NCBI GenBank assembly: GCA_900314645.1 | Contig: OMWB01000015.1 | Coordinates: forward strand, 1-61,547 | From: an uncultured Actinomycetes bacterium | GTDB taxonomy: Bacteria > Actinomycetota > Coriobacteriia > Coriobacteriales > Atopobiaceae | Reading direction: 5' to 3' | DNA: 61,547 nt | Part shown: piece after piece, positions 33,607 to 42,726 of the stretch | Position numbering within the stretch: the stretch's first letter is position 1 | Layout: each line of letters opens with the position of its first letter | Position numbers and translations under genes: made by a program | The notes under the pieces: generated by a model | Told to the model about the DNA's origin: nothing | What the model saw: the letters and a program-made list of their open reading frames with translations, nothing else | Databases searched by the model: none

Positions 33607-35031
33607 ATGGAAGAGATCCCGTCGGCCTCGAGCTTCTCGGGCGTCCATTTCATTGGCATCGGTGGCGCGGGCATGAGCGGCATCGCCTTGGTGCTCAACG
33701 AGCGCGGTTGTCACGTGACCGGCTCTGACCTCAAGGTCTCGAGCTACGTACGCGACCTCGAGGATGCTGGCATCGAGGTGCACGTGGGCCACGCCGCACA
33801 GACCATCGACGATGTCAAGCCCGACGTCGTGGTCATCTCCTCGGCCATCCCTGACACCAACCCCGAGGTCATCCGCGCGCGCGAGCTGGGCATCCCCGTG
33901 TGGCCGCGCGCCAAGATGCTCTCGGCGCTCTCGCTTGACGCCACCACGGTGGCCGTCGCGGGCACGCACGGCAAGACCACCACGTCGTCCATGGTCGCCA
34001 CCATGCTCGACCACCTCGGCTGGGATCCGTCGTTCCTCATCGGCGGCATCGTCGAGGAGTACCACACCAACGGCCGCAACGGCAAGGGTGGCTACTTCGT
34101 GTGCGAGGCGGACGAGTCCGACGGCTCGTTCCTCTTCCTGCGGCCCAGTGTCGAGGTGGTTACCAACATCGAGGCGGACCACCTTGACCACTACGGCACC
34201 CTCGAGAACATCGAGAAGACCTTCTGCGAGTTCATGGACCTCGTGGGCGAGGACGGCACCGTGATCATCTTTGGCGACGACCCCCACTACGTGGAGCTGG
34301 CGCGCTCTACGGGCCGCAATGTGGTGACGTACGGGTTTGAGTCCACCAACGACTTTGTGTGCATCCCTGGCGCCCCCACAGGCTCTCTGGCGACCACCTG
34401 CACCGTGGAGGCACCGAGCGGCGAGGAGGTTGCCATCACCATCAAGGCCAACCCGGGCCGCCACAACCTCGCGAACGCCTGCGCGAACATCGCCGTCGCG
34501 GCGACGCTGGGCGCAGACCTTAAGGCTGCCGCCAAGGCCCTCTCGTGCTTCGAGGGAGCGCATCGTCGCTTCACGCACGTGGGCGACGTGGACGGCATCA
34601 CGGTGGTGGACGACTACGGACATCATCCCACCGAGATCAAGGCCACGCTGAGCGCCGCCAAGTCGCTCTCGTTTGACCGCATCGTCTGCGTGTTCCAGCC
34701 GCATCGCTATACCCGCACCGCGGCGCTGGCCGACAGCTTTGCGACGGCGTTTGACGATGCAGACAAGCTCGTGGTCATGGACGTGTTCCCCGCAGGCGAG
34801 ATGCCCATCCCGGGCGTCTCGGGCAAGACGGTGGCATCCGCGGTGCAGGCCAAGGGCAACGTGCCCGACGTCGCGTATGTGGCCAAGCGCAAGGATGTGG
34901 TCAACCACCTGTGCGAGACCTGCCGTCCTGGTGACCTCCTCATCACGGTGGGTGCCGGTGACGTCACCGCCATCGGGCCGGCCTTCATCGCCGCCCGCAG
35001 CGAGATGATGCAGGAGGGCTCGCCTGAATGA
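33607..35031 (+). CDS. murC: UDP-MurNAc:L-Ala ligase
   Basis: Adds the first amino acid of the stem peptide. The 474-residue protein has VHFIGIGGAGMSGIALVL, ATP loop VAGTHGKTTTSSM, EADESDGSFLFL, NIEADHLDHYG and VVDDYGHHPTEIKATL. ATG at 33607 with GAGGGG is preferred to an upstream start. It overlaps murB by four bases (ATGA). Confidence 0.96.
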   Translation: MEEIPSASSFSGVHFIGIGGAGMSGIALVLNERGCHVTGSDLKVSSYVRDLEDAGIEVHVGHAAQTIDDVKPDVVVISSAIPDTNPEVIRARELGIPVWPRAKMLSALSLDATTVAVAGTHGKTTTSSMVATMLDHLGWDPSFLIGGIVEEYHTNGRNGKGGYFVCEADESDGSFLFLRPSVEVVTNIEADHLDHYGTLENIEKTFCEFMDLVGEDGTVIIFGDDPHYVELARSTGRNVVTYGFESTNDFVCIPGAPTGSLATTCTVEAPSGEEVAITIKANPGRHNLANACANIAVAATLGADLKAAAKALSCFEGAHRRFTHVGDVDGITVVDDYGHHPTEIKATLSAAKSLSFDRIVCVFQPHRYTRTAALADSFATAFDDADKLVVMDVFPAGEMPIPGVSGKTVASAVQAKGNVPDVAYVAKRKDVVNHLCETCRPGDLLITVGAGDVTAIGPAFIAARSEMMQEGSPE

Positions 35032-35939
35032 TCACGCTCAAGGCCGAGAAACTCCTTGCCGAGTTGCCTGACCTGGACGTCGTTCGTGATGAGCGTCTGG
35101 CTCCCCGTACGAGCTATCGCATCGGCGGGCCTGCCGCGCTCAGCGTGACGGCGCACACGTACTCGGCACTCATGCATGCCCTGGCGATTCTCGATGACGA
35201 GAAGGCCGACTGGGTGGTACTGGGCCGTGGCTCAAACGTGCTGGTGGCAGACCGTGGCTATGACGGCTGCGTGGTGCGTCTGGGCCGCGAGTTCTCGCGC
35301 ATCTCGATTGGCGAGGAGGGCGAGCTGACCATCGGCGGGGGAGCGCAGCTCTCGCGCGTGGTGGCCTCGTGCCAGAAGGAGGGCCTCTCGGGCCTCGAGA
35401 TGTGCGTGGGCGTCCCCGGTAGTGTGGGCGGCGCGGTTTACATGAACGCGGGCACGCGCACGGAGTGGATCTGCCGATGCATTACCTCGGTGGTGACGCT
35501 GAGCCCTGGACACGGCCTGAAGCGCTATGCGGCGTCGGACCTCGACTGGGGGTACCGCACTGCATCGCTGCCCGGAGGCGAGCTGGTCCTCGAGGCGACG
35601 CTTTCCATGGAACGGGCAGACCCAGCGGAGATTGCCGCCGAGATGGAGCGCCGCATGTCCTATCGCAGGCGCAACCAGCCGCTCAGCAAGCCCAGCTGCG
35701 GCTCGGTCTTCCGCAATCCGCCCGACCTGTCCGCGGGTAAGCTCGTCGAGTCGGTGGGGCTCAAGGGCGCCCGCTGTGGCGATGCGCAGATCTCGGAGGT
35801 GCACGCCAACTTCGTGGTCAACAACGGGCGGGCAACGGCAAACGACGTGCTCACGTTGATCAGCAAGATGCATGACGAGGTGCTTCGGCACCATGGGATA
35901 GACCTGTATCCCGAGGTGAAGTTCCTCGGGTTCATGTGA
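35028..35939 (+). CDS. murB: UDP-N-acetylenolpyruvoylglucosamine reductase
   Basis: FAD enzyme that reduces enolpyruvyl-GlcNAc to MurNAc. The 303-residue type-II MurB shows APRTSYRIGGPA, VLGRGSNVLVADRGYDG, GVPGSVGGAVYMNAG, SYRRRNQPLSKPSCGSVFRNP with catalytic Ser and the C-terminal EVHANFVVN region followed by LYPEVKFLG. Start overlaps the murC stop. Confidence 0.95.
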   Translation: MITLKAEKLLAELPDLDVVRDERLAPRTSYRIGGPAALSVTAHTYSALMHALAILDDEKADWVVLGRGSNVLVADRGYDGCVVRLGREFSRISIGEEGELTIGGGAQLSRVVASCQKEGLSGLEMCVGVPGSVGGAVYMNAGTRTEWICRCITSVVTLSPGHGLKRYAASDLDWGYRTASLPGGELVLEATLSMERADPAEIAAEMERRMSYRRRNQPLSKPSCGSVFRNPPDLSAGKLVESVGLKGARCGDAQISEVHANFVVNNGRATANDVLTLISKMHDEVLRHHGIDLYPEVKFLGFM

Positions 35940-35949
35940 TGGGGGCCTG

Positions 35950-36984
35950 ATGGCAGACAAGAAGCCGCACAAGCGCGAGGCGACCTCGCTGGGCAGCACG
36001 TCCCAGCTTGAGAAGGTGGGCACGTCCGCTGGCAAGCGGAGCGGCCGCCTGGAGCTGCCGGGCAACAAGGGTGGCGAGAAAGGCAAGCGCCTCTCCGTGC
36101 CGCACGTCTCGGTGCGTACCATCACCATCGTCGTCGGCCTCGTCTGCGTGCTGTTTCTGGTCGGTGCGGTGAGCCTGGTGGTGCTCTCGCACACTAACGC
36201 CTTCACCATTACCTCAATCGATGCGCAGGCTACCGAGCATGTGAGCTCGGAAGACATCGCCGCGCTCGCCGGGGTGCCCGAGGGCACGACGCTTCTCAAC
36301 TATGACGAGGCGACCATCGTCTCCAACCTCAAGCGCAACCCCTGGATTGCCGACGTCTCCATATCGCGCTCGTTCCCTGACCGACTGAAGGTGACCGTGA
36401 CCGAGCGCACCGTGAGCGGCTACGTGATGATGAACTCGGGCAGCGTCACCTGGTGCATGGGCAACGACGGCGTCTGGATCGAGCCCATCAAGTTCTCCGT
36501 CTCTGAGGGTCAGTCCATCGTGGAGGCGGCGCTCGCCGCGTCCATCGAGAACGGCGCGCTGCTGGTGACCGACGTGCCGCAGACGGTCAATCCTATGGCT
36601 GGTCAGCCGGCCGAGGACGAGGTGTTCCAGGCACTCAAGAGCTACCACGAAGAGTTCTCTGACGAGCTGTGGAGCCAGATCGTGAGCATCAACGCGTCGA
36701 GCGTCGAGGGCATCTCGTGCATCCTGCAGAGCGGCATCGAGATCTCGCTTGGCTCGCCCACGAGCATCGCCGCCAAGGAGACCGTCATCCAGCAGCTGCT
36801 GAGCAAGTACCCCAACCGCCTGACCTACATCAACGTGCGCGTGCCGGCAAGCCCGTCGTACCGCATGGTGGAGACCGAGTCGGTTGAGGGTGGCACGGGC
36901 GCCATCGGCGATGTTGCCACGCCCGCGCCGACGCCCACGCCGGACGAGGTCGAAACGACCGAGACCGAGACGACCGAAGGCTAG
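35950..36984 (+). CDS. ftsQ: Cell division protein FtsQ/DivIB
   Basis: Bitopic divisome protein linking FtsB/FtsL. The 344-residue protein has a basic cytoplasmic N-terminus (about 1-55), one membrane segment (56-82), a POTRA domain with EHVSSEDIAALAGVPEGTTL and LKRNPWIADVSISRSFPDRL, an FtsQ beta domain, and a Thr/Pro/Glu-rich tail. The last base of its stop codon begins a GGTCCGACC-family hairpin. Confidence 0.92.
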   Translation: MADKKPHKREATSLGSTSQLEKVGTSAGKRSGRLELPGNKGGEKGKRLSVPHVSVRTITIVVGLVCVLFLVGAVSLVVLSHTNAFTITSIDAQATEHVSSEDIAALAGVPEGTTLLNYDEATIVSNLKRNPWIADVSISRSFPDRLKVTVTERTVSGYVMMNSGSVTWCMGNDGVWIEPIKFSVSEGQSIVEAALAASIENGALLVTDVPQTVNPMAGQPAEDEVFQALKSYHEEFSDELWSQIVSINASSVEGISCILQSGIEISLGSPTSIAAKETVIQQLLSKYPNRLTYINVRVPASPSYRMVETESVEGGTGAIGDVATPAPTPTPDEVETTETETTEG

Positions 36985-37010
36985 GACCACAAGGTCCGAC
37001 CCTCTGGTCC
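36984..37010 (+). terminator. GGTCCGACC-family palindrome, probable ftsQ terminator
   Basis: Arms 36984-36996 and 36998-37010 pair at 11 of 13 positions around a single C, and TCTTTTGG follows. The centre GGTCCGACC is shared with palindromes at 45954-45998 and 53178-53210. Confidence 0.65.
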
Positions 37011-37073
37011 CGTCTTTTGGGCGCTTCCTTGAGACTTCCAAGGGTCAAGTTGAAGGTTGAGACTTCATAAAAA

Positions 37074-37098
37074 ACCGTTCACCGACACTGTGAACGGT
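37074..37098 (-). terminator. Minus-strand terminator in the ftsQ-ftsZ gap
   Basis: A 9-bp stem (37074-37082 with 37090-37098) is followed on the minus strand by a run of T (TTTTTTAT). No minus-strand gene is near, so it may end an antisense RNA, or the A-rich side may have another role in the plus-strand leader. Confidence 0.6.
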
Positions 37099-37122
37099 GG
37101 CATTTACCTTGCATTTCCATCT

Positions 37123-37169
37123 TTTGCACAAAAGTGTTGACGAATGCCATAGAGTTGTGCAAATATTAC
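37123..37169 (+). promoter_or_regulatory. Candidate ftsZ promoter framed by a 9-bp inverted repeat
   Basis: TTTGCACAA (37123-37131) and TTGTGCAAA (37155-37163) are exact inverted copies 23 bases apart. Between them lies TTGACG (37137-37142), a good -35; AAATAT or TATTAC around 37161-37169 could be the -10. The layout suggests a regulator that binds both sides of the promoter. Confidence 0.5.
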
Positions 37170-37327
37170 CCGCTTTACATGGAACGTCGAGGTCAACCTG
37201 AGGTTTAGGGTTTTCCTCAAGGTCCAAGGGGAGCACAACTCAACGCATCAACGCACCACCATCACACTCAAAGGCGGCACAAAAAACGGAAGGCGCCGAG
37301 GACCCCTCGGCAACGCAAGGAGGAGCC
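37170..37327 (+). other. ftsZ leader, C/A-rich and G-poor in part
   Basis: The stretch about 37231-37276 is rich in C and A with few G, like the leader before the ftsL-like gene. AAGGAGGAG ends the leader and serves ftsZ. No coding frame seen. Confidence 0.4.
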
Positions 37328-38443
37328 ATGATCAAGGAAGTCGACATCCCCAGTAACTATCTCGCAGTCATCAAGGTCGTCGGAGTCGGCGGCGGCGGAA
37401 CCAACGCCGTCAACCGCATGATTGAGGAAGGCATCCGCGGCGTGGAGTTTGTTGCCGTCAACACTGACGCACAGGCGCTCGCCATCTCTGATGCCGACAT
37501 CAAGGTGCACATTGGCACCGACATCACCAAGGGCCTTGGCGCTGGCGCCAACCCCGAGGTGGGCCGCGAGTCCGCTGAGGATAGTCACGACGAGATCAAG
37601 GCCGCCCTTGCTGGCGCCGACATGGTCTTCATCACCGCCGGCGAGGGCGGCGGCACCGGCACCGGTGCCGCTCCCGTCGTTGCCGACATCGCCAAGAACG
37701 ATGTGGGCGCCCTGACGGTTGGCGTCGTCACCAGGCCGTTCACCTTCGAGGGCCGCAAGCGCGCCAAGTCCGCAGCTGACGGCATCGATGTCCTCTCCGA
37801 GAACGTCGACACCCTCATCGTCATCCCCAACGACCGCCTGCTCGACCTCTCCGAGAAGAAGACCACCATGCTCGAGGCCTTCCGCATGGCCGACGACGTG
37901 CTGTGCCAGGGCACCCAGGGCATCACCGACCTCATCACGGTCCCCGGCCTGATCAACCTCGACTTCGCAGACGTCTGCACCATCATGAAGGGCTCCGGCA
38001 CCGCCATGATGGGCATCGGCACCGCCTCTGGCGACAACCGCGCCGCCGACGCTGCCGAGGAGGCCATCTCCAGCCGTCTGCTCGAGAGCTCCGTTGACGG
38101 CGCCACGCGCGTCCTGCTCTCCATCGCCGGCAACAAGGACCTCGGCATCCAGGAGATCAACGACGCCGCCGACATCATCGCCCAGAACGTGGACGAGGAC
38201 GCCACCATCATCTTCGGTACCGTCGTTGACGAGAGCCTCGGCGACGAGGTCCGCGTGACGGTCATCGCCACCGGCTTCGCCGAGGGCAACAAGCAGCAGT
38301 CGCTGCCTTCGCTCGACCGTCCCACCACGCAGCGTGATCGCGGTGGCCGCACCAACGGTGCCCCCGCGCAGTCTGGCCGCAACAACGCCTCCAACAACTC
38401 TGCGTTTGACATCCCTGAGTTCCTCAGGAACAGCCGCCTCTAG
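37328..38443 (+). CDS. ftsZ: Cell division GTPase FtsZ
   Basis: Tubulin-like protein that forms the Z ring. The 371-residue protein has [16 protein letters not shown], the tubulin signature [20 protein letters not shown], and NDRLLDL. The linker is short and Asn/Arg/Gly-rich, and the C-terminal peptide [12 protein letters not shown] would bind SepF, since no ftsA is present. Very strong AAGGAGGAG site. Confidence 0.97.
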   Translation: MIKEVDIPSNYLAVIKVVGVGGGGTNAVNRMIEEGIRGVEFVAVNTDAQALAISDADIKVHIGTDITKGLGAGANPEVGRESAEDSHDEIKAALAGADMVFITAGEGGGTGTGAAPVVADIAKNDVGALTVGVVTRPFTFEGRKRAKSAADGIDVLSENVDTLIVIPNDRLLDLSEKKTTMLEAFRMADDVLCQGTQGITDLITVPGLINLDFADVCTIMKGSGTAMMGIGTASGDNRAADAAEEAISSRLLESSVDGATRVLLSIAGNKDLGIQEINDAADIIAQNVDEDATIIFGTVVDESLGDEVRVTVIATGFAEGNKQQSLPSLDRPTTQRDRGGRTNGAPAQSGRNNASNNSAFDIPEFLRNSRL

Positions 38444-38456
38444 GCACTCGGCTCGG

Positions 38457-39278
38457 ATGGCTGGCGCGCAGCTGACAAGAGGTACCTTCCGTGGCGTGGC
38501 CCTGCTAGGCGACGAGCGTCGCCCCGGTGGGGTCACGTTCGCGTTTACCGAGCGCGACGGGGGAGTGAGCGAGGGGGAGTTCTCGTCGCTCAACCTGGGC
38601 GACCGTTGCGGTGACGATCCGCAGCGCGTGGCCGAGAACCGCCGCCTGGCGCTTGAGGCGCTGGGGGCCACCGGGCTGGACGCCCGTTTGGTCAACCCCG
38701 TCCAGGTGCACGGAGACCACGTGGTCGTGGTGACCGACGGTTCTGACGAGGGCGTCCGTCGCGCGCAGGCGGAGGCCCGCGAGGGCGCGGACGCCGTGGT
38801 TTGCGCGGTCGCGGACGTGCCCGTGCTGCTGTGCTACGCGGACTGCGTGCCCGTGGTGCTCGTGGCGCCCGGAGCCTTTGCCGTGGTGCACTCGGGCTGG
38901 CGGGGGACCATCGCCCGCATCTCAGCCAAGGCGCTCGCGGTGCTGTGCGAGGTCAGTGGCGTCACGCCGGCCGAGGTCAACGCCTACGTGGGTCCGCACA
39001 TCGCAGGCGAGGACTACGAGGTGTCGCCAGAGCTGCTCGCCCGTTTCGTGGATGAGTTTGGCGCTGGCGTCGCGCTTCCCGGCACGTGCCTCGACCTCGG
39101 TGTGGCCGTGCGCGACACGCTCCTTGCGGCCGGCATCGCGCCTGATGCCATCGCGGCGGTCGGCGTCTCCACGGCGCAGGCAACGGACCGCTTCTTTTCC
39201 TACCGTTCCACCGGTGGACGGTGTGGGCGCCACGGCGCCCTCGCATATCTGCCGGCTACGTCCTCGAGGAAGGTCTGA
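38457..39278 (+). CDS. pgeF: PgeF/YfiH-family (LACC1-like) purine nucleoside phosphorylase or peptidoglycan editing factor
   Basis: Family members remove misincorporated residues from peptidoglycan precursors in E. coli and act on purine nucleosides. The 273-residue protein has the zinc-site motifs QVHGDHVV, LLCYADCVPVVL and VVHSGWRGT, and YVGPHIAGEDYEV. ATG at 38457 begins 13 bases after the ftsZ stop; there is no strong ribosome site, so it may be coupled to ftsZ. A common neighbour of ftsZ in Gram-positives. Confidence 0.88.
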   Translation: MAGAQLTRGTFRGVALLGDERRPGGVTFAFTERDGGVSEGEFSSLNLGDRCGDDPQRVAENRRLALEALGATGLDARLVNPVQVHGDHVVVVTDGSDEGVRRAQAEAREGADAVVCAVADVPVLLCYADCVPVVLVAPGAFAVVHSGWRGTIARISAKALAVLCEVSGVTPAEVNAYVGPHIAGEDYEVSPELLARFVDEFGAGVALPGTCLDLGVAVRDTLLAAGIAPDAIAAVGVSTAQATDRFFSYRSTGGRCGRHGALAYLPATSSRKV

Positions 39279-39279
39279 C

Positions 39280-40011
39280 ATGGACATCGAGTTCTCTGCA
39301 TCGTATGAGGCGTTTCTCGCCGAGCGTCGTGCCGAGCTGCTCTCGCGCATTGCCGAGGCGGCCGCCCGTGTCGGTCGCTCCGCCGACGAGGTCGAGGTCC
39401 TCGCGGTCTCCAAGACCGTCGGTCCCGAGGAGGTCGTGCTGGCATGGCAGGCAGGGTATCGCCGCTTTGGCGAGAACCGTCCGCAGGAGCTGACGCGCAA
39501 GCGCACGGCGCTGGCCCAGGTAGAGGGCCTGCCCGAGATTCCGTTTGACATGATCGGCAACCTGCAGAAGAACAAGATCAACCAGGTGCTCGGCAACGTG
39601 CGCCTCATCCATTCCGTGTCTTCCCCGCACCTGGCCGAGGCCATCTCCAAGCGCGCGGAGGCCCGTGGGATCACGGTCTCGGTGCTTCTGGAGGTCAACG
39701 TCTCGGGCGAGGGCAGCAAGTCGGGCTTTGTCCCGCACGAGGTGCTCGCCGCAGCTGAAGACCTCGTCAAGCTTGGTGGAATCAGCGTGGAGGGCGTCAT
39801 GACCATGGCCCCTGCGCACGACGCGGACGCTGCCCGCAAGACGTTCAGCGGCCTGCGCGAACTGCGCGATGAGCTGCGCGTTGTTACGGGCTTGCCGCTC
39901 GACGTGCTGTCCTGCGGCATGAGCGATGACTTCAGCATCGCCGTGGAAGAGGGTTCGACCCTCGTGAGATTGGGAAGAATCGTGTTTGACCAGGGGTACA
40001 AGCTTTCGTAG
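39280..40011 (+). CDS. YggS/PLPBP-family pyridoxal phosphate homeostasis protein
   Basis: Binds pyridoxal phosphate and helps control its level. The 243-residue single-domain barrel has the cofactor lysine in AVSKTVG, FGENRPQEL, FDMIGNLQKNKINQVL and LSCGMSDDFSIAVEEGSTLVRLG split across the C-terminal phosphate site. GAGGAAGG precedes ATG, one base after the pgeF stop. Typical of the ftsZ-sepF region. Confidence 0.93.
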   Translation: MDIEFSASYEAFLAERRAELLSRIAEAAARVGRSADEVEVLAVSKTVGPEEVVLAWQAGYRRFGENRPQELTRKRTALAQVEGLPEIPFDMIGNLQKNKINQVLGNVRLIHSVSSPHLAEAISKRAEARGITVSVLLEVNVSGEGSKSGFVPHEVLAAAEDLVKLGGISVEGVMTMAPAHDADAARKTFSGLRELRDELRVVTGLPLDVLSCGMSDDFSIAVEEGSTLVRLGRIVFDQGYKLS

Positions 40012-40075
40012 CCCTGTATGAAAGGTTTGGCAATGTCGGGGCGCCTGATGGCGCCAGACGTGGAAGGTGAGAGAC

Positions 40076-40732
40076 ATGGGCTTTTTTGACAGCATCAAGG
40101 AGCGTCTGAACCTCGGCGGCGACGACGAGTACTATGACGACGACTTCGAGGAGTTCTACGACGAGCCCGAGGAGGAGCCGCAGCGCGACACGAGCGGCAT
40201 CCTGGGCAACACGAGGCGTCCCGAGGCCGAGAGCGTCTCGGTCTACACGCGTTCTGGCCGCCCCGTGGCCAACAACGCCGGCACGGCCTCTGCAGGCTAT
40301 GGCTACCCGGTGAACAACGACGCCTACTCGTCCGACTACCGTCAGGGCTACGGCGAGCCCTCGCTCATGGCCCAGAACACGGGCCGCGGCGCCCTGGGCA
40401 CCGCTGGATCAACCACCCCTGGCGACATCGGCCTGACCCCGATGCCCCGCGGCGGCGTTGCCCAGCTCCCGCCCTACGTGCTCAGCCCCGTCGCCTATGA
40501 CGACGTGCAGATGGTGGTCCGCCGCGTGCGCACCAACCAGCCGGTCATCCTGTCGCTCAAGACCACCCCGGGCGACGTCGCCACGCGCATCCTCGACTTC
40601 TCGTTTGGCTTCGCCACCGGCATTGGCGGCCAGGTGCAGCAGGTGGGCAACGCGGCCTTTGCCGTGACCCCCGCCAACCTGTCCATCTCGCAGGTCGAGC
40701 TCGACAAGCTGTCTGCCGACGGCACCATCTAG
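40076..40732 (+). CDS. sepF: Cell division protein SepF
   Basis: Membrane anchor and bundler of FtsZ filaments in bacteria lacking FtsA. The 218-residue protein begins with the amphipathic membrane helix MGFFDSIKERLNLGG, then an acidic, tyrosine-rich linker (EYYDDDFEEFYDEPEEEP), a variable Gly/Ser/Asn region and the SepF core from about residue 136 (SPVAYDDVQMVVRRV, QPVILSL, RILDFSFGFA). ATG at 40076 fits the helix and the GGAAGGTGAG site. Confidence 0.93.
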   Translation: MGFFDSIKERLNLGGDDEYYDDDFEEFYDEPEEEPQRDTSGILGNTRRPEAESVSVYTRSGRPVANNAGTASAGYGYPVNNDAYSSDYRQGYGEPSLMAQNTGRGALGTAGSTTPGDIGLTPMPRGGVAQLPPYVLSPVAYDDVQMVVRRVRTNQPVILSLKTTPGDVATRILDFSFGFATGIGGQVQQVGNAAFAVTPANLSISQVELDKLSADGTI

Positions 40733-40741
40733 GGGTAGACC

Positions 40742-41557
40742 ATGGCATCCTTTGACGGAAACATTGCCTTTGTGGGCGCCGGCGCCATGGGTGGCGCCAT
40801 CGCCCGCGGCCTGGTGCTTTCGGGCGAGCTGGACGCCGCACACCTCTTCGTGAGTGACCTCAGCGCCGACGTGCGCTCGTCGTTCGAGGCGCTGGGCGCT
40901 ACCGCGGTTGCCGACGCATCCCAGATGCTCGCAGAGGCTGACCCGGATGTGGTCTTCCTCGCGGTCAAGCCGCAGGTGCTGCCCGGTGTGGTGGCCTCCA
41001 TCGCCGACGCACTTGCCGGGCGCCTCGTGGTCTCGATCGCCGCGGGCGTCAAGGTGGCCACGCTCGAGGGCTGGCTGGCAGACGGCGTGCACGTGGTGCG
41101 CTGCATGCCCAACTTGCCCATGCAGGAGCGCTCTGGCGCCGTGGCCATCACGGCCGGCAGCTGCGCTACCGCCGAGGATGTGGCGCTCGTGCAGAGCCTG
41201 CTCTCCGGCCTGGGCGTGGCGCGCGTGATGCGCGAGGACCAGCTTGACGTGGCCGGCGTCGTGACCGGTTGTGCCCCGGCGTTCTTCGCGCTCTTCGTGG
41301 ACTGCCTCACGCGCGCAGGCATCGAGGCGGGCCTTCCTGCCGCTGACTGCCGCCAGATGGTGGCGGCCACCATGCAGGGGACCGCGGCGCAGCTGCTCCA
41401 TTCGGGCGATCACCCGCGCCTGTACATGGAGCGCGTCTCGTCTCCCGGCGGAACCACCATCAAGGCTCTGCGCGCCATGGAGCCGTTGCTCTTCGAGTCC
41501 ACGCTCGAGGCCGTGGATGCGGCACTTGAGCGCACGCGTGAGCTGGCAGGGGAGTGA
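40742..41557 (+). CDS. proC: Pyrroline-5-carboxylate reductase
   Basis: Last step of proline synthesis: reduces pyrroline-5-carboxylate with NAD(P)H. The 271-residue protein has the Rossmann loop FVGAGAMGGAIARGL, VKPQVLPGV, RCMPNLPM and the C-terminal GVVTGCAPAFFALF and VSSPGGTTIKAL. Starts nine bases after sepF. A frequent guest in actinobacterial sepF-yggT regions. Confidence 0.94.
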   Translation: MASFDGNIAFVGAGAMGGAIARGLVLSGELDAAHLFVSDLSADVRSSFEALGATAVADASQMLAEADPDVVFLAVKPQVLPGVVASIADALAGRLVVSIAAGVKVATLEGWLADGVHVVRCMPNLPMQERSGAVAITAGSCATAEDVALVQSLLSGLGVARVMREDQLDVAGVVTGCAPAFFALFVDCLTRAGIEAGLPAADCRQMVAATMQGTAAQLLHSGDHPRLYMERVSSPGGTTIKALRAMEPLLFESTLEAVDAALERTRELAGE

Positions 41558-41823
41558 GCGAGATGTATCGGCTCCTGTACTACATCTGGCGCCTCATCGA
41601 CGCGTACGAGCTCCTCATCATCGTCAGCGTCTTCATGAGCTGGATTCCGCGGAGCCCCGGCTCCGTCATCGACCAGATCCACAACGGCCTTAGGAGCATC
41701 GTGGATCCGTTCCTCAACATCTTCCGGCGGTTCCTGCCTACGTTTGGAACCTCCGGAGTGTCGCTCGACTTCTCGCCTATCATGGCAATCATGGTTCTCG
41801 ACCTAGTCAAGCGTCTTCTTTAG
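41554..41823 (+). CDS. YggT-family membrane protein
   Basis: The 89-residue protein has two hydrophobic segments with the family motif VSVFMSWIP and a second region with DFSPIMAIMVLDL. GTG start overlaps the proC stop in GTGA. YggT proteins sit beside sepF and divIVA in many genomes and are linked to envelope or division functions, but the mechanism is unknown. Confidence 0.88.
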   Translation: MSEMYRLLYYIWRLIDAYELLIIVSVFMSWIPRSPGSVIDQIHNGLRSIVDPFLNIFRRFLPTFGTSGVSLDFSPIMAIMVLDLVKRLL

Positions 41824-41834
41824 TATCTGTCCGC

Positions 41835-41840
41835 TATACT
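41835..41840 (+). promoter_or_regulatory. Candidate -10 box (TATACT) for divIVA
   Basis: TATACT within GCTATACT lies 55 bases before divIVA. The leader also holds a GCCACG/CGTGGC hairpin (41857-41874). No -35 seen. Confidence 0.5.
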
Positions 41841-41894
41841 TCTCAACAGGTAGGAAGCCACGCGGTGGCGTGGCACCAGACGAAAGGGATAAAG

Positions 41895-42566
41895 ATGGCA
41901 ATCACACCCGCTGATATCGAACAGCTCACCTTCTCCCCCTCCAAGCACGGCTACAACACCGAGGAGGTCGACGCCTTCCTCGATCAGATTTCGAGCGAAG
42001 TTGACGCGATGCTCAACAAGATCGCTGACCTCAAGGGTCGCCTGAACAGCTCCGAGTCCCAGCTTGCCGCCGCCCAGGCGCAGGTTGCTCAGCTCCGCGA
42101 GCAGGGCGCTGCCTCTGCCGTCGCGCAGCAGGCTCCTTCCTATGACGCCGGCTACATGGCTTCCGAGCGTCAGATCTCCCAGGTCCTCCTGGTTGCCCAG
42201 CAGAGCGCCGACCGCATGCTCGACGACGCCCGCAGCAGCGCTGACAAGATCCGCACCGACGCCGAGACCAAGGCTCGCGAGGTCATTCGCCAGGCCCTGG
42301 CCGAGAAGCAGACCGAGCTCGACGAGATCGACCGCCTGAAGCAGTCCCGCGAGGACTTCCGCTCCGAGTACAAGAAGCTCCTCCAGCACTTCATGGACGA
42401 CGCCGACGCGGTCTTCCCGCAGGCCACCCTGTCCACGCCCAACGGCTCCGCCGCTCGCGAGGTCGCCGCTCCCGCGCCGGTCATCCCGACCCCGGCTCCC
42501 TCCGCTGACGCCACCGTGCTCGCTCCCGTGCAGCCGGACTTCGACGACTTCGGTGATCTGGACTAG
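41895..42566 (+). CDS. divIVA: DivIVA-domain septum/pole protein
   Basis: Coiled-coil protein that senses curved membrane and recruits growth or division factors. The 223-residue protein starts with ITPADIEQLTFSPSKHGYNT and EEVDAFLDQIS, the membrane-binding DivIVA domain, followed by two coiled coils and a Pro/Ala-rich tail ending in acidic DFDDFGDLD. ATG at 41895 fits the AAAGGGA site. It closes the dcw cluster; a 109-base hairpin follows. Confidence 0.93.
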   Translation: MAITPADIEQLTFSPSKHGYNTEEVDAFLDQISSEVDAMLNKIADLKGRLNSSESQLAAAQAQVAQLREQGAASAVAQQAPSYDAGYMASERQISQVLLVAQQSADRMLDDARSSADKIRTDAETKAREVIRQALAEKQTELDEIDRLKQSREDFRSEYKKLLQHFMDDADAVFPQATLSTPNGSAAREVAAPAPVIPTPAPSADATVLAPVQPDFDDFGDLD

Positions 42567-42587
42567 TCACTAGTCCTCGCCTCTACG

Positions 42588-42696
42588 GCGAATGTTGACA
42601 CGCAGAGCCTAGTTTCTGACAACAACAGCTGGGGCCGCACACCGTGCGGCCCCAGCTGTTGTTGTCAGAAACTAGGCTCTGCGTGTCAACATTCGC
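42588..42696. repeat. 109-base perfect hairpin, TGTTGAC-family inverted pair
   Basis: Arms 42588-42640 and 42644-42696 are perfectly complementary over 53 bp with a three-base loop. Each arm contains a 42-bp unit (12-base end, 18-base core, 12-base end) plus an 11-bp inner GC stem. Ends are GCGAATGTTGAC and GTCAACATTCGC; the inner ends (GACAACAACAGC) differ from the usual GTCAACATCAGC at two sites. It lies between convergent genes and probably ends both transcripts. Confidence 0.9.
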
Positions 42697-42726
42697 AACG
42701 AGTACGTATACCTGCGAGCTTGATGG

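Noticed and set aside
37045..37236. A 63-residue minus-strand protein upstream of ftsZ
   Set aside because: No ribosome site and no family likeness; the region is better explained by promoter and terminator structure.
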